Positions 11,310-23,526 of a stretch of 64,000 bases of DNA are shown here, in pieces. Both the position numbers and the translations under genes were made by a program. Below the pieces are notes generated by a model. That model searched no databases, was not told the DNA's origin, and worked only from the letters and a program-made list of their open reading frames with translations. Source of the stretch: Lepiota brunneoincarnata. Its lineage: Eukaryota > Basidiomycota > Agaricomycetes > Agaricales > Agaricaceae. Numbering within the stretch: position 1 is the stretch's first letter; the number at the start of each line of letters is the position of its first letter. The stretch spans positions 295,840 through 359,839 of the forward strand of contig JAEBUN010000040.1 of assembly GCA_023014365.1 (NCBI GenBank). Reading direction: 5' to 3'.

Positions 11310-14300
11310 ATGCCCTTCGTAATGTACCTTCCAGTGGTTGTAATTTAGTTATGGAATGACCAGAACAAGGAGATCGAGAGGGTAATAGGCGGGAGTGATG
11401 AACAGTGGATCAGTTGAGAAAAATGCAGAGAATTGTTTTTGAAGTCATACAGTGAAAGTAGCCCTCGATCGGCGGTGAGCTATGATTACCTTCTCCATCG
11501 AACAATAGGAAGCATTTCCAGTGGTCTCTATTACCTTCATTTCACAAAAAAATTAAGGTGATTGCCAGAACATCCTAGGTGTCTTGAACATTTGAACCAT
11601 TGCTCGCTCCCTGAAAGTAAGGAATCTCAAGATATCGCTTCCGACATCATCCATACATACTCAGTTTGACAATGCAGCATCGTCAGCGTGGGAACCACAC
11701 TATCAAGGGTTAGCGGGGCCTTTCTAGCTTGAACGATGACGCGTATCTAATTCTACCTCAGTTTCCTTGAGGACGCCCATGACTGCAAACACAATGAACT
11801 GATGACTGGTGTCACCGTATGCACATATGACAACACCTTAGCCACCATTATCTTTGCCCTACCATCCGTGGCCTTGAGCGCCTAACATGTGAGAAGCCTG
11901 ATTACGAACTCGAGCGTCAGATGTTTCCTTTTTTTCTATCGCTACCTTTACCATAGTACCAGCCAGAGGTGCCAGGACAGAATGTTCCAGGATGCTCACA
12001 GTTTTGAACTCCACCAGCCAACATTCATCGACAATTCCTCCCACGTGGAAATCCAGGTGGATGTGAGTTCTCATGAAAGAGCTGGTGAGGCACACATTCA
12101 CGCCAATCTTGTCCTCGCCGATACTGCATGCTGAGGATAGCTTTCTCAAGGACTTCGAGAGCTCCTGGGTAGCTCCATGCGTGACGCATTCTATGACTCG
12201 TCCGCCCGCTGGCCACCGCCAAAGTGTCACTATGGCACTCGCCAAGAATTCATAGCAACGATCACCAACTGGGGACTGGGAGCCTCCGATCACACCCAGT
12301 CCATGCTTTGGATGCATGGCCCGTTTGGTGTAGGCAAATCAGCCATTGCGCAGAGCTGCGCTGAGGCACTAGTGTCCCAGGGAAAACTCGGCGCTTCCCT
12401 CTTCTTCTCTCGCCCAAACAGTCGAAACAAGCCACATTGTGTCTTTACTTCGATTGCTTACCAGATTGCCGTCAAATGCCCTTCAATTGGCCAAGTCCTC
12501 GATCGCGAAATTCAATCAAACCCCACACTGCTCACAGCCTCGCTCCCAGTCCAGTTTGAGGAGCTCCTCGCTAGGCCCTTGCGACAGATCGCGCTCAAAC
12601 AGGCGGATATTGAAGGATGGGTCATTGTTATAGATGGATTGGATGAATGTGAAGGGGCCGAGAACCAACGGGAGCTTATTAACATCATCGCGGGGTCTGT
12701 TCGGGATCGATCAACGCCATTCCGATGGTTCATCACCAGTCGCCCGGAGCCTCACATTGTTGGGACCATGAACACCAATGCCATATCCCCGTTGTTATTC
12801 CGCGTTGATCTCCCACTTTCTCCAAAGAACGATCACGACATTCTGACTTACTTCATCGAGGAACTGAAGATGGTTGGCGAGCGATATGGTCTTCCGACGT
12901 CGTGGCCTTCAGAGGCTGAAGTCGCGGTGCTCGTTGATCTAACTGCAGGACTGTGGATCTATGCTGCCACCGTAGTTCGCTTCATTGGTAGTACACATTC
13001 CCTCGGACCAACCGACCAGCTGCGCCTTGTTTTGTCACTCAAAGCTACCGCGCAGCGAAAGCCTGCATCGACCAATCCCTTGGCGCAAATGGACTTTTTC
13101 TATGGCCTCATCATGGAGCAGCTCCCATCACATATTGCCCTCACGGTGCGCAAGATCTTGGCCTTGGATAAGTTATACGGCAGATCAGCAGAGGTCGACC
13201 ACTTACTCGAGCTTGCCAACATCCTTGGGTTATCCGAACAGCAGTTGCGGGCTGCGTGCGGTTTTCTTCAATCCGTACTCTGCTTTCGGGAATCAAATGA
13301 CAAGTGGCGGCCTGGAACGGTCATCAGCTTTTATCATGCGTCATTCATGGAATTTATGGAGGATGCGGAAAGGTCAACGAGATTCTGCATCTACGGTGAC
13401 TCCCTCGAGCATTTGCAAAAGGAAGTCGTGGGACGGATAAATAAAGTGCATTCTTGCAGTGCCGGTACGTAATTTATTAATGTCGCATATTCAGCTCTAT
13501 ATTCTCCGCTTGCAGAGAAAATACTTGTTGATGTCACATTTCCCCGATCCCCACCACACAAGGACGACAATATACTGGTATACCATGCTTTGGTGCGATC
13601 ATTAGTGAGGTTTTGCGATAGACCCGAGTGCACACTGTCGGCTTCCGTCGCGTCTGCATTGATGAGTGTCCAGTTTCCACTGATTCGTTCCCTGTTTGAA
13701 GGGTCTCTTCTTTTCGACCATGGAAATTTCAGGAACAATGTACGTCAGTGGTACTCATTCTCCTTCTCATGCTGTTCTTCTTGGGCTCAATCCCAATTGT
13801 ATTTCAGCTACCGCCCGAATACAGGAAGAAGCTACTTCGGCGGACATGGAATCTATTCTACTACCTACGCAGACCAAAAGGAATGTTCTTCAATAGGCCA
13901 TTCATTTTAGGCCACGGGAAAAATGGGCTTGTGTGTTGGCCCTATGATGAGAAAGTGGATCGCATTGGTCGAGGTATCTGATCCTTTATATACCCTGAAG
14001 TTCGTGTTTGCTGACTTCTCCCCCAAGGGAAAATAGATCGAAAAATGTCAAGTTTGAGTGCAGCTATGAAGTAGATTTCAATATAATTATGGTCGTCGTT
14101 TCAGGAGCAATGTTCGACAGGAGACGCGCGGCGATCATTAGGCGTGTTGTTAGGAAGAACCAGGCTGGGACGTCACTAACCAGGAGCGATTGGGACTCCA
14201 ACTACCTATCACGACGATGAGAACCCGGTGTCTTGCGGGTCCAAAGAGCGTAAATGTATTGTGCCAGAATTATAGTGGGAACACATTTCAGAACTTGCGA

Positions 14301-14425
14301 TCCATCAACGTTTTCTCGTTCGACAATACTTATAATGATAGTGTCTTCAGCGCGAGAACCACACAGCTAAGAAGTAAACATAGGAGCGCAAGCGACAATG
14401 GGAAAGGTTCCTTCAATCTCCCTTT
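11310..14425. repeat. Segmental duplication, copy 2
   Basis: Direct-orientation partner of 6300-9480. This copy keeps the intact NACHT gene. A short piece of the tail-flank (aaccacact around 11692) also appears at its left part, which suggests nested copying. Confidence 0.85.
11982..14220 (+). CDS. NACHT-type P-loop NTPase (fungal NLR-like), about 647 residues
   Basis: Exons 11982-12062, 12141-13464, 13516-13739 and 13808-13973 close in phase. A last exon probably starts at 14072, but that acceptor is my inference. Residues 1-27 (MFQDAHSFELHQ...) resemble the short N-termini of agaricomycete NACHT proteins. The linker with DAFYDSSARWPPPKCH is followed by a Walker A motif GPFGVGKS (about residues 87-94), Walker B VIVIDGLDEC (about 188-197) and a TSRPEPHI sensor-like motif. 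The C-terminal half is helical, and no WD40 or ankyrin repeats are visible. NACHT NTPases act as signal-transducing switches in non-self recognition in fungi; that role is family knowledge, not shown here. A broken duplicate lies 5 kb upstream. Confidence 0.85.
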
Positions 14426-14447
14426 GAATACACACTCTATTGAGATG

Positions 14448-15739
14448 CTAACTTGCATGATGACGGACATCCAGTGCTGCCTCGGTTGCCTTCAGAGCGC
14501 CCACGACTGCAAATGCGATTGCAGGTGTCAGTATGTACGTATAAGCCAACATCCTAGCCACCATCATCTTCGCCCTGGCCCCCACGTCTGTTATCTCCAA
14601 CAGTACACTCAGTATCAAGGCTGGTGGGCTGATCGGCATTAACATCATGCTCCACCATAGGACAGGGTCGTCGCCGAGGAGGGCGGTCTTCGTAGCGAGT
14701 AGATATATCACCGGTATGCCGATCACGCTCCATACAACGAAGCGAATGACGATGATGGTAATCATGGCACCTTTAGGGGGGCTGCGGCGAAGGGGTATCC
14801 TGTCGGATGTCGAACGAATCTGACAACTTTGAGCCAACAATGAACCTGTAATCTCGTAAGATCAATTGTTGCCCTGGTAGTAATTACTCACAATTGCAGC
14901 GTGCTGAAAAGAGCACCAATGTTCCGAAGACTCAAGGTTAGCCAGGCATTCAACCAACCGCCTTGGTCATTTGGCGCAAATGCAGCACGATGCAAGGCAG
15001 GTACTAAGCCTACGACTGCAGCGATGATGCCCCCCCATGTCACAGGGTCGAAGACCCTCACAAGACGTAAAAGGCGCTTCTGGATCGGAAGCTCGCGGAA
15101 AGAGGTGATTGTGGCTGATTCGCTAGTATGGGTGTAGTGCAGCTTAGGAACCAACGCCGTACGCTCGTTAGGCACTATATCCTGTGCTTCTTCGTCTGCC
15201 TCAATACCTTGTGGAGGATGATCCCAAACATCCTGGCCGAGCAGTCGAGGCCCGATCGCAAATACTAGAACCTTTGAGACAAGGCTGTTGACCAGAAAAT
15301 AGCTGCCGGCTCTGTTCACTGCTTCTTTCGTATCTCCACGGACGATCGCAGTTAGGAGACCAGTCTCCATTAAACTTCTTGTCAGCAGAAGCGGGAGGGA
15401 TGTCGTGTTGTTGAATGTCACCGCAACAACCGTCCAGCTTGGCAAACCGAACAACCTCACTGCAACCTTTCCCATCATCATCGACACCACTGCATACGCG
15501 ATTGCCCAGGCTAATATCGGCACGTAGTTGATCACATTATGGACGTTGAGCTGACTTCCAATTTCAGTGATCAAGAGTGCTGGCAGGAATAAGTTACGGC
15601 ATAACGATGATATGTCGCGCGTAGTGACAGCGCGGACCATGCCCAGGCGAGCTGCAATTAGACCATAGATAAGTGTGAGCAGAAGAGAGACAGATGCCTG
15701 GAGAGCGCCTAGAAGTGATACCGAGAGTGCGGATGGCAT
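14448..15739 (-). CDS. Auxin efflux carrier / PIN-like membrane transporter
   Basis: Exon 1 (15739-14892) starts at ATG (MPSALSVSLLG) and encodes several hydrophobic helices. It is followed by a GTGAGT intron and exon 2 (14845-14448), which begins at FIVGSKLSD. The order is an N-terminal helix bundle with FLPALLITEIGS and FNNTTSLPLLL, a long hydrophilic loop, and a C-terminal bundle (DPVTWGGIIAAVVG, LRNIGALFSTLQLFIVGSKLSD, PISPPALILSVL). This is the two-bundle layout of the membrane transport (AEC/PIN-like) family, plausibly in the ER or plasma membrane. A one-base frame jump is needed near 14790-14800, between PSPQPP and KGAMITII. It could be an unseen intron or an indel. Confidence 0.8.
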
Positions 15740-16068
15740 GGCGAGAAGCTGGGGGGGTACACGCAAACCCGTCTCCCACCACGTAGTCTATCACTACGTT
15801 ATAGGTGACGCATGATGCGTGATGGTCTGAAATAGGTGCGGGTATTGCTAATGCGCAAGGCTGACGCAAGCCGGTGATATCACTGTTGTATAATTCGCCG
15901 ATCTAGTGCAGCGCGCTGCCGTGGCGGAACACACCCAAACTAGTTTTCTTGACGACGAGGGGGTCGGAGAGCGGCCCAGCGGAAATTCCCGCGATATTAC
16001 AAGTATATTCTCTCCGGGCTCTAAGATGGACCGGCAGCCGGAGAACTGAGGTATATATATATAACAAT

Positions 16069-17144
16069 CTATATTTTATCTGCGTTTTCCGGGCTACTCC
16101 TTTCCTCCGCGAGTTGCACAGTCTGATCATCTGACGCCGAAAGGTTATAAGGCGGAGGTGGTGGACCGGGAGGGTTAGATACCTCAACCGCTATTTGCTT
16201 CCTTTTCTCCTCTACCATCTTCCATTCCTTGGTATCCTCCTCGTTCCTGGAGCCCACAAGTGACAGTCCAGCCATTGTATACAGGGATGTAATGCCCAAG
16301 ATGATCACTTCAAGTATCTCATCGGCATTTTGTATACTGCGAATAAAGAGTGGTCACAACATCGCGTGGATCCGGAGTGACCCAGGTAGTGAGCTCGTGA
16401 ACTTGCGCGGCTATGCAAAAGGCGAGATTTAGATAAACAAGTCAAGTGAACACAATGCGGATGAAAACCTCACCTCATCAACAAGTCAGTGTTTTTTGAG
16501 CGATTTGTAGAAGAGCGACGAAGTTATTATCACATTGACTTGCCCTCACCGCATATATAGCCGTGTCCGCGTGATATGAAGTTAACCATTTAATATAGCT
16601 GACCTCTAGTCTCCCGGGGTCTGTCGCGGAGACAGCCCGAAATGAAGTCGTGGATGCGATAGTGGCGAGGAGCACATGTCGAGAACTTTCTTAAGCGAAA
16701 GAAAAAGGGATGCCGTGAATCTTCCTGCGGTAGTAGGAAGAGCTGCAAGGTGGCTGCGGTGACGCAGAGGTCACCAAGTTGGTCAACGGTAGAACGTGCG
16801 ACGTATGCAGAACCAGAGAAGTCTCGTGGTGGCGTGGGCATGTACACACTGCGTCCATACACCACACAGATGATTAGCCGAGTCCACCAAAAGGTAACAG
16901 CCAGCAAAGATACGTGGTCGAACAAGTGACCTGTGGCGTACTTAGTTGGAGGGACATAAGATGGTAGTTCATCCTTCACGCCGAGAGCTCTCCCGAGAGC
17001 CTACGATAAAGAGCAGGCCCGCGGGAACCGTAAATATAAAGAGAAAGGGTCTGTGTGGACTGCGGAGATATTGTCAATGAAAATGGGTATCTTGATTCCT
17101 GGACGCACAGAAGAGTGTCCTACTTGTAGTAGGCACACAGTTAG
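16069..17144 (-). pseudogene. Decayed copy of seven-helix membrane protein
   Basis: This region aligns with the intact gene at 18081-19113: ELPSYVPPTKYATGHLF against ELPPDVPPTKYATGRLF, DQLGDLCVTAATLQLF against DQLSDLCVAAATLQLF, and the SATDPGR and SLVGSRNEED blocks. The position of the start codon now reads GTG (near 17144), and the frame shifts at least twice between 16980 and 16480. The old intron still shows a GTGAGG donor where the intact copy uses GCGAGT. The tail carries a proline-rich stretch not found in the partner. It is best read as a pseudogene, or as a gene with unresolved introns. Confidence 0.65.
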
Positions 17145-17149
17145 GGCAC

Positions 17150-18080
17150 TAAGAAGGTGCCATTCGCAGGACAACATTTGTATTGGGAGACCTCGCCGCA
17201 GAAGATTAAATAATACCTTTATATAGCCGTGCCTTCAACAAGCGTTAGCGCTCTACCGGTTACCAGCCACCAGTCAGCACCCAAATAGACATACCCCGTA
17301 GAGATTAAATGCAATGATCGTGACTGCATCCTGCAACAGTTGCGTACCAGCGTCAGGTCTATTTTTGCAAGGCGCTTCTGGAACCCCATACGCGGCCCCG
17401 AAGCTCACCTACTTGTGCCAGACTTCTGCCCCACCCATCGCACTTGTATTTCTTATCCCCTACCGCTTGCGGAGGCTAACATGCTGGGGGTCATTCGAGA
17501 CCCGTGACTCAATCCCAAGGGCTCCACGAGCCTGACCATTTACTTGTTCCCAACAATCCCTCTCAACGAAAAGGGGGTCGGGCAACGTATCTTGCGGCAC
17601 CATCTCGTTCGGTTTTGTTTTCTAAAACTAATCGTCCAATCTCTGCGACTGGACTCGTCTCGTGCCCTTTAGACCAGGGCGCCATTGCCTCACCCGTCCC
17701 TACCGCGTAATTCGCCTCTTACCTGGAATCCACCACCGGGCATGGGGTTGTGGGTCGCCCATCTTATAATCATCACCACACGACAGGAATCTCGTCCCAC
17801 GGTGCCCCGTACGCTGTAGCCCACGCACCACTACACCCGCTCACTTGATGAGTTCTCAACTCGTGTCATTTTCCAATGTCCCAAGTTCTATCACCATATT
17901 GGCACCCGCTTGCATATTTTTCTCCAGTAATAGACTCGTACATGAGCTCATGTTCCTGAACGGTTTGGCTCGGGGGTGCGACCGATTACAACAAAGACAA
18001 TAATACCAGGGTACAGGCATATCCACTGCAATTACTGGTCGCAAACAATGAAGCAACTACGGTAGCTCTATACCAGTGTA
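17150..18080. other. Intergenic stretch without a supported gene
   Basis: Short frames occur on both strands but show no motif, no splice pattern and no match to neighbours. No tRNA-like cloverleaf was seen. Confidence 0.5.
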
Positions 18081-19113
18081 CTACTTGTGGGTGTGCTCAG
18101 GTGCCTCATTCGCCTCCTGCTTCTCTTTCTCTTTCAAAGCCTTTAAAGTTTTTTCGTCTTCCTTGTTCTTGGTGCCCGCAAGAGACAGCCCACACATGAC
18201 AGACACGTATGTTGCACCCAAGATGAGCACATCAAACACCTCAAGAGCATCGTAGTTGATCGAGTCGCTCTTGTACTGCGAGTAAACGATGGTCACAATA
18301 ATTTTGAATATTGCATGGACGCAAATCGCCCTAGATATTACTTTCGTGTATGTGCACGGCTGGACGAAACACAAGGTCAGTATATAAAGTCACCACACAA
18401 ACTGGCTGACTCGCCTCATCAACAAGCGAGTTTTGCTTGAGCGACTTGTGGAAGAGTGAAGAAGTTATCATCACGTTGATGACCCCTAACGCGTATGCGG
18501 CCGTGTACACGTGATAAGAGGTCATCCAATTAACATATCTAGCGTCTCTTCTCCCGGGGTCGGTCACGGACAAGGCTAGAAATATGGTCGTGCATACAAT
18601 TGCAGCGAAGTGTACAAATAAAAGGCCTGCATCGAGTGCCTTCTTGAATGGAGAAAAGGGGGGGATAACAGCGTTATGAGTTCTTCTGCGGTAGTAGAAG
18701 AGCTGCAAGGTGGCTGCGGCGACGCAGAGGTCACTAAGCTGGTCGAGGGTGTAGCGCGCGATATATGCAGTGTCAGGGAAGCTACTCGGGCGCTTGAGCA
18801 TGAACACAGTCCGCACATACACGGTATGGATGATTAGCTGAGTCCACCAAAGGGTAACAGCCAGGAAAGTCAGGTAGTGGAACAAGCGACCAGTGGCATA
18901 TTTCGTCGGAGGGACATCAGGTGGGAGTTCTTCTTTCCCGCCAACAGCCCAGCCGAGCGCTATGAGGAACAGCGAGCCTGCGAGAATCGCAAAAATGATA
19001 AGGAAGGAGAAAGTGACAGTGTGGATTGAGGAGATGTTGATGATAATGGGTATCTTGATTCCTGAACGAGCGGAAGAGAGTCCCGCTTGAAGGAGGCACA
19101 CGGTTAGGGACAT
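18081..19113 (-). CDS. Predicted seven-helix membrane protein, 325 residues
   Basis: Exon 1 runs 19113-18415 (233 codons) and exon 2 runs 18359-18081. They are joined by an intron with a GC donor (GCGAGT) and a CCAG acceptor, phase 0. About seven hydrophobic helices can be drawn: the N-terminal SFLIIFAILAGSLFLIAL, FLAVTLWWTQLIIHTV, CVAAATLQLF, HFAAIVCTTIFLAL, YTAAYALGVINVMI, VHAIFKIIVTIVY and VLILGATYVSVMCGLSLAG. The tail is charged (KEKEKQEANEAPEH) and cytosolic-looking. It resembles uncharacterised basidiomycete multi-pass proteins; no ligand or enzyme motif is visible. A decayed tandem copy lies at 16069-17144. Confidence 0.75.
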
Positions 19114-19509
19114 TGAGGAGGCGTCCGCGCGACGACATTTGTGCGAAGGGGCGCCAATGCAGAAAAAATTCTTTATATGACCGTCTCACGCCAAGATTTA
19201 ATATTCAAATAATTTCAGGGTCGATGCTGGAATGGAGTGATGTTGATCTCTTCCTGCCAAGGGCTAACGGCGTTAATGCCAAACGAAATGCCACCCATCT
19301 GTCAGGTCAATGTGCGGAGTTTGAGGACAATAACCACAGTTGCATCAGATTGCATCCTGTCATGTCATTGAAGATGCTCGTCCAAGGTAATCGCAATTAC
19401 TATTTGCTCCGCAAGGTAGCAGAATTGATAACCATCTGTGTACGGAGTTGCTGAACAAGGGTTGCTAGAATTTAGGCATGTGATCTATCATCTGCCCCTC
19501 AAATTTCAA

Positions 19510-21416
19510 TCACGGGCTCCTTCTTCCGTGATGGCCATTATGGTAGTTGGAGGCACCAGGGAGGGTTACACGAAAAACCATGAACTGGTTATCGACATCT
19601 AAACCAGCATCAAAGGGCCTTTCCAAGGGCAACGCCACGGGTGCTTAGAAAATCATTATCGGACTGAGATTAAGGTCAATGGCCTTGGCAAGAGCATTCG
19701 CTAAGATCGGGCTCACGACTGTGATAAGGAAGAAATCATCCGGGAAACGCGGATCTCCAACGGGTGCTATAGCGAACGATTCCCACTTCGAGTTCAACAG
19801 AGTCGCATCGTTTGGTGCCCCTGATCCGCCTTGTTAAGAATCGAAATGGTCATCATGCAACAGTGCCATACCATTATGAAGGCCAAACCGAGTGAGCTGG
19901 GTAGGGTCAACGTAGTCGATGAATGAAACATATTCAGCGGGACGGATGGATCGGTCAAGGATACCATTGACGGCGATCGGGTTCTTGTGACTATCGAACT
20001 TGGTGCCGTGAATATCCGTTGCGTGGCGGATCGAAACGAGGTCGGCTCTCCTGCCAGATGCTTGGTCAGTACTGGTCGTGAGCCATCAACCGATTAAACC
20101 CCACTTGTAGCTGGATTTATTAGTCGTCCCCACCTCTACCGTCACCGTCTCTCGAAAGCGCCAAGAATATCCCTGGTCTAACAAAGAAGATCTCACTGCA
20201 AGCTTCCGTTTTGTTTTTCGCACTGAGCGGCAACGGAACGACCCATTCGCCCACGAGCTTCGATCGCAGACCCTCGACATGGAACTGCAAATAACCGTGT
20301 ATAGCGGGACGTCGTTTTGTCCGTCCCTCCGTCTTGTATGGCGGCGGATTGTAGTATCGCATACAAGGTTCCTGTGGATGGATCCACTGTTAACCCTTCG
20401 AACCCTGTATTGAAACAGCGAGTGCTCATTTAATCCGATACCATCCTTGAGTTTGAACCGCTATTACCTTGGTTTGGTGTCCTTCCAACCACCGGATTTA
20501 CTGCTGATGTGTAGTTTAAATTTCCTGCTGCATCCCTGGGCAATAATGCATCGGGTGGCGCGATGGCCTGTAAGAGCTCTCCGCTTGCAGAAAAACGGTA
20601 GACATATGGACCGTATTCATCGCTGATCCAGAACCTGGGGCGAGCAGGCGAGTTGGTTGGTGCCCCCTTTTCGATATATCAATGCTTACGATCCATCACG
20701 ATTTGCAACAAATCCTTCTACATCCAGGACCAATCGGTCATCCGACGTCGATATGATAGGCAAGGTAGGATCCGATGGGAATGATCCCCTAACTCCCGGC
20801 TCCCGCACGCCTTCTGGATCAAAGCCACTGGTCCGCTTGTGTTTCCGATCATACTCCAGCACTGTCTTTCTATACCGCAGTGAAAGGGTGCTCTGGGCGG
20901 CTTTGAAGCTCAAGTTGCTCGAGCCATAATACGGTCTCAATGTGAAGTCGACCTCATGGTGTCGTGCCTGGTAATCAATTGTACCATTCCTAGACCACGT
21001 TAGTGCGTTTGGAGCGACAGATTTGGCTCAATACCTACACGTTGAAACCCCTATCCGGATGCACAAATAGTGTCCCACTAAATGATCCATCCCGGGATAC
21101 CTTCCATGTATAGGGTTTCAGCGCTATCGCGCTTCCAATCCCGCCTAGTGTGTCTCCCGTAGACTCCCTAAAGCCGGAGGGGATGAGGCCAAACGCTACT
21201 AAGCCCTGTTGATCAACGGGTCAGCTGATGAATGGCGTGTATTGCTATGATGTATCGCCTGACCTTATTGATAAAAGTGACGCCATCGAGAGTGACCCTG
21301 TTCACCTCCGGCAAGGAAGGCTGAGATGGCTTCTTCGACGAATCTGTAAGCGGGCTTGTCGATACAGAACCACTGTTCAGGAGAAACAGGAGGAGGGAAA
21401 GCACCGGGTATCTCAT
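19510..21416 (-). CDS. Secreted phytase-like esterase domain protein (frame breaks)
   Basis: It starts at ATG 21416 with a signal peptide (MRYPVLSLLLFLLNSGSVS). Successive exon blocks encode GLVAFGLIPSGF, GTLFVHPDRGFNV, LRPYYGSSNLSF, SGFDPEGVREP, FWISDEYGPYVYRF, GFEGLTVDPSTGTLYAILQS, KLVGEWVVPLPLS, ATDIHGTKFDS, LTRFGLHNG and DVDNQFMVFRVTLPGAS. This is the beta-propeller-like family called esterase-like activity of phytase, normally secreted. Introns are visible near 21213-21267, 21010-21040 and 20400-20470. The frame breaks at least three times outside plausible introns: near 20295, near 20125 and near 19622 beside a ggccc run. It may be decaying, or the assembly may hold one-base errors. Confidence 0.75.
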
Positions 21417-21835
21417 CACGCCCCAGTGCCTCCTTCCCTTCCACACCATTCGCTATTTGTATGCTAATGGGACATGGGTCGCACGATAGACCAGAAACGT
21501 GCGTTCTATAGATAGGATAGTCGCTGCTCAAGCATCAGCTGCCATATGGCTTTGCACATCAAGCCACATGAACAACAGGACAAGGCACATCTGTTTACCT
21601 ATTTGAGCGGCGACGCCCCTTGGTGTATTCCTTCTATCACCCGTTCCACGTTGCGTGAGACTTAGCACGACTCAGGACAGTGACGGTCAGCGCCCCCACA
21701 CTTCCCGCGGTGCGAGCAAGTTCATCGGTTCCAAAATAGCCATCAGGAAGTCTGATTGCCCGAGCCGCTCTGTCGAAGGGTGTGCGTTAAATCTACTTTT
21801 AATGAGTTAACGAAAATATCGATAAATAATCTGAA

Positions 21836-22527
21836 TCATGAAGTAGAACTATTCGACAGGTGAACGATACAAACATCCGGACCAGCTGGAGGTAGCGGAC
21901 AATCACATACAGAACAATTCCTCGGATTAACCATTCTTCGAGACGCTTCGGACACCAGTACACCGTCAGAGGTTCGGAGTTCGAAAATTTCTATGTTCCC
22001 TCGAAGTCCCGGATAAATGACAGGATTGGTGTTTGGAATAACTCTGCTGGAGAACCGTAACGGATTTTCATGTTGCAAAGACATAATCATCATTTCGAGG
22101 ACGAAATCGGTCCCGATAGTCACAACGGGGTCCCTGTCGTGGGTGATGTGGTGATCAACCTCCACCATTCCAAGAATTGTAGGCCCTAAGTACAAAAGCA
22201 TGTTAACCAAGGTGGACAGAGACAAGGATTGAACTCACCTGATCTCAGAGTCCATTGAGCAGGAGACCAATCACTTGAGGCTTCTAATCGATATTCCAGG
22301 CGCACATTGAAGCTATAGCGTTTCCCTTCGTCCATCTCTTCTACCCAGCGTATCTTCTCTTGTATAACGGTATTCGTATATGGAAAATCGGAGGGTAGCG
22401 GGTAGTTGGGATCAGCAGGAGAGATTGTCGAAAAGGTTCGAACTGTATCGCGGAGTGAGATCATCCAGGACCGCGATAAGTCTCGAAGTCTGCTGATAAT
22501 CTTCAACTGCTCAGCATTAGGGTTCAT
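21836..22527 (-). CDS. Hypothetical protein, two exons
   Basis: Exon 1 (22527-22239) begins MNPNAEQLKIISRLRDLSRS. A GTGAGT...TTAG intron follows, and exon 2 runs 22195-21836. Phase is consistent (SG|P). The protein of about 216 residues is soluble-looking, with a helical N-terminus, then a mixed region (VEVDHHITHDRDP, GTDFVLEMMI) and a cysteine pair (CSVCDCP) near the end. No family recognised. There is no signal peptide. Confidence 0.6.
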
Positions 22528-22915
22528 TTTCGACAATCATGAAGGGGAGGTGGTGCAGGGGTTGTCGAAGCGCCTCTGTTGTTCCAACGCGCACTGGGAT
22601 TCAACTTCGAATTCTTGTGTGTGCAAATCACCGCCTGTAATGAGCAAAATGAAGCGGCCGATATTATAAGAGCAGCGAGGGCATACCTTGCATTGAACGG
22701 GAGGTCAAATTGAAAAGCAAAGGTATAGGTCCATGCTGTCGTGTTGCCAATTATGCTGTCGGCGGATGTTCCTGTGGGTACTCTGAGCTATCCATTCCTA
22801 CAAGTCCTGAGTCATGGATCGGAGAAGGAACGAGGTTTTTGAAACATAAGAAGCTGTAAAATCAGTTACAACCGAGCCAGTCACGAAGATTCTGGATAAG
22901 GAGAGACCGGGTTTC

Positions 22916-23338
22916 ATGAATTCGCATCAGAACAGGAATGCTGTTAAGCCGGCCCGCCGGCATGACCCGTTGCAGGAGGGACAATGCGACGGCTTGATGA
23001 TCAAAAGCGCTTTGCTTCAAGCGACGGAGTCTCATAGGAGCTTGCTTGCGGAGAGACGGAGTGCTGAAGACAAATACTCGACCCTACTTTCACATGAAAC
23101 AGTCCCGGCGCATCACCCATTAAATGATAATCTCCTCGAGTTGACTTTGCGAGTCGAACAACTCTCAGGTTGCACTGCCGCATGGGCGTATGCGATGACA
23201 AGGCACTACAGACTACGGTGCTGGGGGATAGCTTGGGGAGAAGAATCATTATCATGTGCGAACAAAGAGGTTTCAGGAGCCCTTTGCAGTCACATCACGA
23301 TCAGGACGGTGAGGGTAGTCAAAACTCGCATTCGTTGA
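22916..23338 (+). CDS. Hypothetical ORF, low support
   Basis: A 140-residue frame from ATG 22916 contains a helical, coiled-coil-like middle part (SALLQATESHRSLLAERRSA, then NLLELTLRVEQL). The C-terminus is cysteine- and tryptophan-rich and less convincing. No domain or splice site confirms it. An opposing frame at 23001-23255 overlaps and is equally unproven. Confidence 0.25.
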   Translation: MNSHQNRNAVKPARRHDPLQEGQCDGLMIKSALLQATESHRSLLAERRSAEDKYSTLLSHETVPAHHPLNDNLLELTLRVEQLSGCTAAWAYAMTRHYRLRCWGIAWGEESLSCANKEVSGALCSHITIRTVRVVKTRIR

Positions 23339-23526
23339 GAGGGGGTCGGCTAAAGTCCGTCGAAGCTGCACTTCTCCCCGAAGGCTGATTCATCAGCTTA
23401 ATAAGCAGTGGGAATTGGCCCGAGCCGGAGAATACTTTGAGGCGCTGGACCCTGGTAACCGACCCTTTAATCACATTGTTAAATACAAAGCTGTGACTCT
23501 CATTGTCGCTCTCCGCACCATATCCA

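Noticed and set aside
17314..17710. Two overlapping plus-strand ORFs (73 and 68 residues)
   Set aside because: No motif, no splice structure and no paralogue; more likely chance frames.
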